Below, piece by piece: positions 38,420-42,915 of a DNA stretch of 42,915 nucleotides. The notes under the pieces were generated by a model. That model was not told the origin of the DNA. It searched no databases and saw only the letters and a list, made by a program, of their open reading frames with translations. Position 1 is the first letter of the stretch. The number at the start of each line of letters is the position of its first letter. The stretch is from SIG565 sp045594065. GTDB lineage: Bacteria > Bacillota > Clostridia > Oscillospirales > Acutalibacteraceae. The translations under genes were made by a program, and so were the position numbers. Location of the stretch: the NCBI GenBank assembly GCA_045594065.1, contig JAZNXU010000008.1, positions 1 through 42,915 on the forward strand, read 5' to 3'.

Positions 38420-38439
38420 CACCATTAGAGGTGATATGA

Positions 38440-39204
38440 ATGCTTTTAGCCGTTGATATAGGCAATACTAATATAACACTGGGTCTTTATGATGAAGAGG
38501 CACTGCTGTTTACAGCCCGCCTTGCAACAAATAAATACCAGACTGCCGACCAGTATGCCGTAGAGATTAAAAACATTCTGCTGCTACACGGCTGCCGTCA
38601 CGAAAACATTGAGGACGCTATTATTTCAACCGTAGTTCCCGGTGTAGGTAAGGCGATTTCAAATGCGATTTCAATGCTTTGCCATATCGTGCCGCTTGAG
38701 CTTGGCCCAGGTGTTAAAACGGGACTTAATATAAAAATTGATAATCCTGCGCAGCTCGGCGCCGACCTTGCCGCTGCCGCGGCAGGCGCACTTCACGAAT
38801 ATACAATGCCCTGCATTATTATCGATATGGGCACCGCAACCACCGTTAGTGTCTTAGATGAAAAGGGCGCATTTTTGGGCGGTGTAATTGCTGCAGGCGT
38901 CAACTTAACCCTTAAAGCGCTTACAGAAAACACCTCGCAGTTGCCCGCAATAAGATTAGAGGCGCCCGCAAAGGTAATCGGAACAAACACTACCGACTGC
39001 ATGCAGGCAGGTCTGATTTTCGGCACCGCCGCAATGCTCGACGGTATTATTGACCGAATTGAAGCGGAGCTTGGCTTTACAGCTACCGTTGTGGCTACGG
39101 GCGGACTTTCCCGCGAGGTTATTCAGTATTGCGACCGCAACATTATATATAATGAAAACCTGCTTTTAGACGGACTTCGTTATATCTACGAAAAGAATAA
39201 TTAA
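38440..39204 (+). CDS. coaX: Type III pantothenate kinase
   Basis: A 254-residue enzyme of the ASKHA fold that phosphorylates pantothenate in the first step of coenzyme A synthesis. It shows the PHOSPHATE 1 motif LLAVDIGNTNITLGLYD, STVVPGVGKAI, the GADLAAAAAGAL region with catalytic Asp, and IIIDMGTATTVSVLD with FLGGVIAAGVNLT. Typical length. AGAGGTGAT lies before ATG. CoaX enzymes are not inhibited by CoA. An ECF vitamin-transport S component follows. Confidence 0.95.
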   Translation: MLLAVDIGNTNITLGLYDEEALLFTARLATNKYQTADQYAVEIKNILLLHGCRHENIEDAIISTVVPGVGKAISNAISMLCHIVPLELGPGVKTGLNIKIDNPAQLGADLAAAAAGALHEYTMPCIIIDMGTATTVSVLDEKGAFLGGVIAAGVNLTLKALTENTSQLPAIRLEAPAKVIGTNTTDCMQAGLIFGTAAMLDGIIDRIEAELGFTATVVATGGLSREVIQYCDRNIIYNENLLLDGLRYIYEKNN

Positions 39205-39248
39205 CTGTGTTTAATACCGCTGAGGCGGATTAAAAATATATGAACTGT

Positions 39249-39272
39249 ATCCCAAAAGGGAACAGTATCGGA
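39249..39272 (+). promoter_or_regulatory. Hairpin in the leader of the ECF S-component gene
   Basis: ACTGT-ATCCC pairs with GGGA-ACAGT around AAAA, directly before the GGAGG site. It may affect translation or mRNA life; it does not match a riboswitch that I know. Confidence 0.35.
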
Positions 39273-39282
39273 GGTTTTAATT

Positions 39283-39858
39283 ATGTCAAACAAGAAAGAA
39301 CAGACGCAAAAAATGGTGTTGGGCGCCATTTTTACCGCCATTGTAATTGTACTCCAGCTGCTGGGTTCGTTTATTAGATTTGGACCGTTTTCGATTTCGC
39401 TGGTGCTTGTGCCTATAGTTATTGGGTCGGCACTGTGCGGATATAAAATCGGGGCGTGGCTTGGTTTTGTATTCGGCGCTACTGTATTGCTTAGTGGTGA
39501 CGCGGCAGCATTTTTGGGAATTAATGTATTAGGAACGGTGGTAACCGTGCTTTTAAAGGGCGCGCTTTGCGGCATTGCGGCAGGGCTAGTTTACAAACTG
39601 CTTCAAGGCAAAAACAAATATGTTGCAGTTATCGCTACCGCAATTGTTTGCCCCATTGTTAATACGGGAGTATTTCTGCTTGGCTGTACGGTATTTTTCT
39701 TGCCCACAATAACCCAGTGGGGTGTAGCCGCCGGCTTTACAAATGCCGCCGCATATATGTTTTTAGGTCTTGCAGGCGGCAACTTTTTGGTTGAGCTTGC
39801 TACCAATATTATTTTAGCACCCGTAATTTTAAGGGTGATAAATTTTAAAACAAAATAA
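39283..39858 (+). CDS. ECF transporter S component, possibly for pantothenate
   Basis: A 191-residue membrane protein with six hydrophobic segments. The N-terminal pattern TQKMVLGAIFTAIVIVLQLLGSF is the AxxxA-like helix of S components, which capture a vitamin and use a shared EcfAAT module (not in this window). ALCGYKIGAWLGFVFGATVLL and FLGLAGGNFLVELATN are typical. Its place 78 bp behind coaX suggests pantothenate as substrate, as in PanT-type proteins; other vitamins cannot be excluded. Confidence 0.75.
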   Translation: MSNKKEQTQKMVLGAIFTAIVIVLQLLGSFIRFGPFSISLVLVPIVIGSALCGYKIGAWLGFVFGATVLLSGDAAAFLGINVLGTVVTVLLKGALCGIAAGLVYKLLQGKNKYVAVIATAIVCPIVNTGVFLLGCTVFFLPTITQWGVAAGFTNAAAYMFLGLAGGNFLVELATNIILAPVILRVINFKTK

Positions 39859-39862
39859 AGCA

Positions 39863-39897
39863 AAAAACCGCCGTTTATCATTTGAATGGCGGTTTTT
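39863..39897 (+). terminator. Terminator of coaX-ECF
   Basis: AAAAACCGCC pairs with GGCGGTTTTT around a 15-nt loop, just after the stop codon. Confidence 0.8.
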
Positions 39898-39975
39898 GTG
39901 CGTAAAAACCAAAAAAAGCTGAAAAATTTTTCAAAAATTTTCTTATTTACCCCTTTAATTTTTTTGAAAATATGA

Positions 39976-40040
39976 TATAATTAATTGCTACCCTTTAAAG
40001 TAAGGGTTAAAGATGTTAAAAACGCAAACCATAGGTTTGC
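39976..40040 (+). promoter_or_regulatory. Promoter -10 and leader hairpins of ppdK
   Basis: TATAAT stands at 39976-39981 with a poor -35 region. The leader has two small stems, ACCCTT/AAGGGT (about 39991-40008) and GCAAACC/GGTTTGC (40024-40040), before GGAGG. They may stabilise the mRNA of this strongly coded gene. Confidence 0.4.
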
Positions 40041-40062
40041 TGAAAATTCAGGAGGTAAAACT

Positions 40063-42693
40063 ATGAGTCACAAGTATGTATACCTTTTCTCAGAAGGTGA
40101 CGCAAGCATGCGTGAGCTTCTCGGTGGTAAGGGTGCTAACCTTGCAGAGATGACCAAAATCGGTCTTCCGGTTCCGCAGGGCTTCACCGTATCAACAGAG
40201 GCTTGCACACAGTACTACGAAGACGGTAGAAAAATCAATGATGAGATCCAGGCACAGATTATGGAGCACATTGAAAAAATGGAGGGAATCGTTGGCAAAA
40301 AGTTCGGCGATAAAGAGAATCCGCTTCTCGTTTCCGTTCGTTCGGGTGCACGCGCTTCAATGCCCGGTATGATGGATACCATCCTTAACCTCGGTCTTAA
40401 CGAAGAGGTTGTTGAAACAATGGCTGCAAAGTCAGGAAATGCACGTTGGGCTTACGACTGCTATCGTCGTTTTATCCAGATGTATTCTGATGTAGTTATG
40501 GAAGTTGGTAAGAAGTATTTTGAAGAACTTATCGACAAAATGAAAGAAGAAAAGGGCGTAACTCAGGATGTTGAGCTTACCGCTGAAGACCTTAAGGTTT
40601 TAGCTGAGCAGTTCAAGGCTGAGTACAAGTCCAAGATCGGTAAAGATTTCCCGACTGATCCTAAAGAGCAGTTAATGGGCGCTGTTGAGGCTGTATTCCG
40701 TTCATGGGATAACCCCCGTGCAAATGTTTACCGTCGTGACAACGATATTCCGTATAGCTGGGGTACCGCTGTTAATGTACAGATGATGGCATTCGGTAAT
40801 ATGGGTGACAACTGCGGTACAGGTGTTGCATTTACCCGTGACCCCGCTACAGGTGAGCCCGGTCTTATGGGTGAGTTCCTCACCAACGCACAGGGCGAGG
40901 ACGTTGTTGCTGGCGTTCGTACTCCTATGCCGATTGCAGAAATGGCTGAAAAGTTCCCGTCTGCATTCGAAGAATTCAATAAGGTTTGCGCTATTCTTGA
41001 AGACCACTATCGCGATATGCAGGATATGGAGTTCACCGTTGAAGATGGCAAGCTCTATATGCTCCAGACACGTAACGGTAAGAGAACTGCTAAGGCAGCA
41101 CTCAAAATCGCTTGTGATTTAGTTGATGAGGGTATGATCGATAAGAAACAGGCTGTTGCTATGATCGATCCCCGTAACCTTGATACACTTCTCCACCCGC
41201 AGTTCGACCAGAAAGCATTAAAGGCTGCTACCCCCGCTGGTAAGGGTCTTGGCGCTTCGCCCGGTGCTGCTTGCGGTAAGGTTGTATTCACCGCTGAGGA
41301 TGCTGAGGCTTGGAATGCTCGCGGCGAAAAAGTAATCCTTGTTCGTCTTGAAACTTCACCCGAAGATATTACAGGTATGAAAGCTTCACAGGGTATCCTC
41401 ACCGTTCGCGGCGGTATGACTTCACACGCTGCCGTTGTTGCACGTGGTATGGGTACTTGCTGCGTATCCGGCTGTGGCGACATCATTATGGATGAAGAGA
41501 ATAAGAAGTTCACTCTCGCAGGCAAGACCTACAACGAGGGCGACTACATTTCAATCGATGGCTCAACAGGTAATATCTATGACGGTATTATCCCGACCGT
41601 AGATGCTGAAATCGCAGGCGAGTTCGGCAGAATTATGGCTTGGGCTGACGAGTTCAGAACCCTTAAAGTTCGCACCAACGCTGACACTCCGGCTGACGCT
41701 AAGAAAGCTCGCGAGCTCGGCGCTGAGGGTATCGGTCTTTGCCGTACCGAGCATATGTTCTTCGAGGCTGACAGAATCGCTGCTTTCCGCGAGATGATCT
41801 GTGCAGACACCGTAGAAGAGCGTGAAGTAGCTCTTGAGAAGATTCTTCCCTATCAGCAGGGCGACTTCGAGAAGCTCTATGAGGCTCTTGAGGGTAACCC
41901 CGTTTGCATCCGTTTCTTAGACCCGCCGCTCCATGAGTTCGTTCCCACCGAGGAAGCTGACATTGAGCTGCTCGCTAAGGCTCAGGGCAAAACTGTTGAG
42001 GATATTAAGAATATCATCTCTTCACTCCACGAGTTCAACCCGATGATGGGTCACCGTGGCTGCCGTCTTGCAGTTACCTATCCTGAAATTGCTAAGATGC
42101 AGACTGCTGCAGTTATCCGTGCTGCAATCAATGTTAAGAAAGCTCATCCCGATTGGAACATAGTTCCCGAAATTATGATTCCGCTCACCGGTGAAGTTAA
42201 GGAAATGAAGTATGTAAAGAGCGTTGTAGTTGCAACTGCCGATGCCGAAATCGCTGCTGCAGGCGCTGACCTTAAGTACGAGGTTGGTACCATGATGGAA
42301 ATTCCGCGTGCTTGCCTTACTGCTGACGAAATCGCAAAAGAGGCTGAGTTCTTCTGCTTCGGTACTAATGACCTTACTCAGATGACATTCGGCTTCAGCC
42401 GTGACGACGCTGGTAAGTTCTTAACAGCTTACTATGATAGCAAGATTTACGAGAACGATCCGTTTGCTAAGCTCGACCAGAACGGCGTTGGTAAGTTAAT
42501 GAAGATGGCTGTATCTCTCGGTAAAGAGGCTCGCCCGACCATTCACTGCGGTATCTGCGGTGAGCACGGCGGTGACCCCGTTTCCGTTGAGTTCTGCCAC
42601 AACATCGGTCTTGACTATGTATCTTGCTCACCTTTCCGTGTGCCGATCGCAAGACTCGCTGCTGCACAGGCTGCTATTAAATCGAGCAAATAA
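40063..42693 (+). CDS. ppdK: Pyruvate, phosphate dikinase
   Basis: An 876-residue enzyme that interconverts pyruvate, ATP and phosphate with phosphoenolpyruvate, AMP and diphosphate. The N-terminal ATP-grasp part has LGGKGANLAEMTKIGLPVPQGF and SVRSGARASMPGMMDTILNLG; the central swivel domain carries the phospho-His in GGMTSHAAVVARGMG; the C-terminal PEP-binding barrel has GIGLCRTEHMF, MMGHRGCRL, FCFGTNDLTQM and the catalytic Cys in CGICGEHGGDP. The frame extends upstream to 39985, but GGAGG before ATG 40063 and the normal start MSHKYVYLFSEGDASM fix the shorter form. C-ending codons are strongly preferred, unlike the neighbours, which suggests high expression in PPi-based glycolysis. Confidence 0.97.
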   Translation: MSHKYVYLFSEGDASMRELLGGKGANLAEMTKIGLPVPQGFTVSTEACTQYYEDGRKINDEIQAQIMEHIEKMEGIVGKKFGDKENPLLVSVRSGARASMPGMMDTILNLGLNEEVVETMAAKSGNARWAYDCYRRFIQMYSDVVMEVGKKYFEELIDKMKEEKGVTQDVELTAEDLKVLAEQFKAEYKSKIGKDFPTDPKEQLMGAVEAVFRSWDNPRANVYRRDNDIPYSWGTAVNVQMMAFGNMGDNCGTGVAFTRDPATGEPGLMGEFLTNAQGEDVVAGVRTPMPIAEMAEKFPSAFEEFNKVCAILEDHYRDMQDMEFTVEDGKLYMLQTRNGKRTAKAALKIACDLVDEGMIDKKQAVAMIDPRNLDTLLHPQFDQKALKAATPAGKGLGASPGAACGKVVFTAEDAEAWNARGEKVILVRLETSPEDITGMKASQGILTVRGGMTSHAAVVARGMGTCCVSGCGDIIMDEENKKFTLAGKTYNEGDYISIDGSTGNIYDGIIPTVDAEIAGEFGRIMAWADEFRTLKVRTNADTPADAKKARELGAEGIGLCRTEHMFFEADRIAAFREMICADTVEEREVALEKILPYQQGDFEKLYEALEGNPVCIRFLDPPLHEFVPTEEADIELLAKAQGKTVEDIKNIISSLHEFNPMMGHRGCRLAVTYPEIAKMQTAAVIRAAINVKKAHPDWNIVPEIMIPLTGEVKEMKYVKSVVVATADAEIAAAGADLKYEVGTMMEIPRACLTADEIAKEAEFFCFGTNDLTQMTFGFSRDDAGKFLTAYYDSKIYENDPFAKLDQNGVGKLMKMAVSLGKEARPTIHCGICGEHGGDPVSVEFCHNIGLDYVSCSPFRVPIARLAAAQAAIKSSK

Positions 42694-42710
42694 TTGCTTA
42701 TAAAAATTTT

Positions 42711-42740
42711 CCTCTCGGAGAAATCCGAGAGGATTTTTTA
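42711..42740 (+). terminator. Terminator of ppdK
   Basis: CCTCTCGGA pairs perfectly with TCCGAGAGG around GAAA, followed by ATTTTTT. Confidence 0.9.
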
Positions 42741-42768
42741 TTGCGTTTGGATATTTATGTGATATAAT
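42741..42768 (+). promoter_or_regulatory. Probable promoter of the last gene
   Basis: TTGCGT (42741-42746) and TATAAT (42763-42768), 16 bp apart, directly behind the ppdK terminator. Confidence 0.55.
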
Positions 42769-42802
42769 ATAAAAAACATCGTATTCTCTAAAGGTGACAA
42801 TT

Positions 42803-42915
42803 ATGAAAAAGACCTACATAACATCTATGCCCGCCCATATTGGTGCTTTTCTAAAGGTAAGTGAGTGTTTTTCCTCGTTGGGTATAAATATCACCCGTGT
42901 AAGCTTCAATAAGGC
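42803..42915 (+). CDS. ACT-domain-like protein, N-terminal fragment
   Basis: Thirty-seven codons are visible before the window ends. The sequence MPAHIGAFLKVSECFSSLGINITRVSFNK has the layout of an ACT domain: a first strand, a helix after the PxxxGA turn and a second strand with NITRV. ACT domains bind amino acids and regulate enzymes, so the full gene could be a stand-alone ACT protein or an enzyme with an N-terminal ACT domain. AAAGGTGA precedes ATG. Confidence 0.55.
   Translation, partial: MKKTYITSMPAHIGAFLKVSECFSSLGINITRVSFNK

Noticed and set aside
39205..39282. Riboswitch before the ECF S-component gene
   Set aside because: The 78-bp gap is short and holds only one simple hairpin, with none of the conserved cores of known vitamin riboswitches that I could see.
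39985..40062. Extended N-terminus of pyruvate phosphate dikinase
   Set aside because: The upstream part translates leader hairpins and has no ribosome site; GGAGG and the family's usual start point to 40063.

Overview
The window looks like chromosomal DNA of an endospore-forming, anaerobic Clostridia-type Firmicute, most like gut Oscillospirales/Ruminococcaceae lineages. The basis is: spoIIE and an uninterrupted sigK, a glgB-glgC-glgD-glgA operon with the Firmicute-type GlgD subunit, pyruvate phosphate dikinase, type III pantothenate kinase, lipoprotein amino-acid transport, a sortase-type wall protein, AGGAGG-type ribosome binding sites and near-consensus sigma-A promoters. No rRNA, tRNA, CRISPR array, phage or plasmid gene was found.

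Layout. 1-2154: end of a DUF4956 membrane protein and a Cthe_2159-like beta-helix lipoprotein. 2155-3900: a decayed patch holding the tail of an AraC regulator and a 5'-truncated GH2 glycosidase, fused head to head and framed by imperfect direct repeats. 4017-9454 (minus): a 1716-residue VWA/pilin-domain wall protein, translationally coupled to a 96-residue Cys-cluster protein. 9702-10862 (minus): a regulator with an HTH at each end. 11015-13167: nitroreductase, alpha/beta hydrolase and SDR in one run. 13339-15921: polar amino-acid ABC transporter with a TrpR-like YerC regulator as last gene. 15972-19728 (minus): PAP2 phosphatase, an anchored protein of unknown function, and a GT2-GtrA-phosphodiester glycosidase fusion. 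19832-21391 (minus): tsaE-tsaB-rpiB. 21508-25065: SEDS (RodA/FtsW-type) gene and spoIIE. 25073-26659 (minus): sigK and uppP. 26683-26978: a non-coding MITE-like element with long terminal inverted repeats. 27014-32709 (minus): glycogen operon. 33067-35714: AT-rich accessory genes, some broken. 35763-36761 (minus): rpsF-ssb-rpsR. 37131-38365: AT-rich accessory secreted and membrane proteins. 38440-39858: coaX and an ECF S component. 40063-42693: ppdK. 42803-end: start of an ACT-like protein.

How the genes work together. The glycogen genes make and branch ADP-glucose polymers; spoIIE and sigK serve sporulation; rodA-like, uppP, the PAP2 protein and the GT2-GtrA fusion all concern envelope polymers and undecaprenyl carriers. 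The most interesting local signals are: (1) spoIIE and sigK, which both start directly after terminator-like hairpins whose 3' arm contains their Shine-Dalgarno sequence, spoIIE also having a Spo0A-type promoter with 21-bp spacing inside the hairpin region; (2) the three-domain GT2-GtrA-NAGPA fusion operon; (3) matching 16-bp dyads between the double-HTH regulator and the wall-protein operon; (4) the promoter-removing deletion that joins AraC and GH2 remnants. All function calls come from reading sequence by eye; no database search was run.
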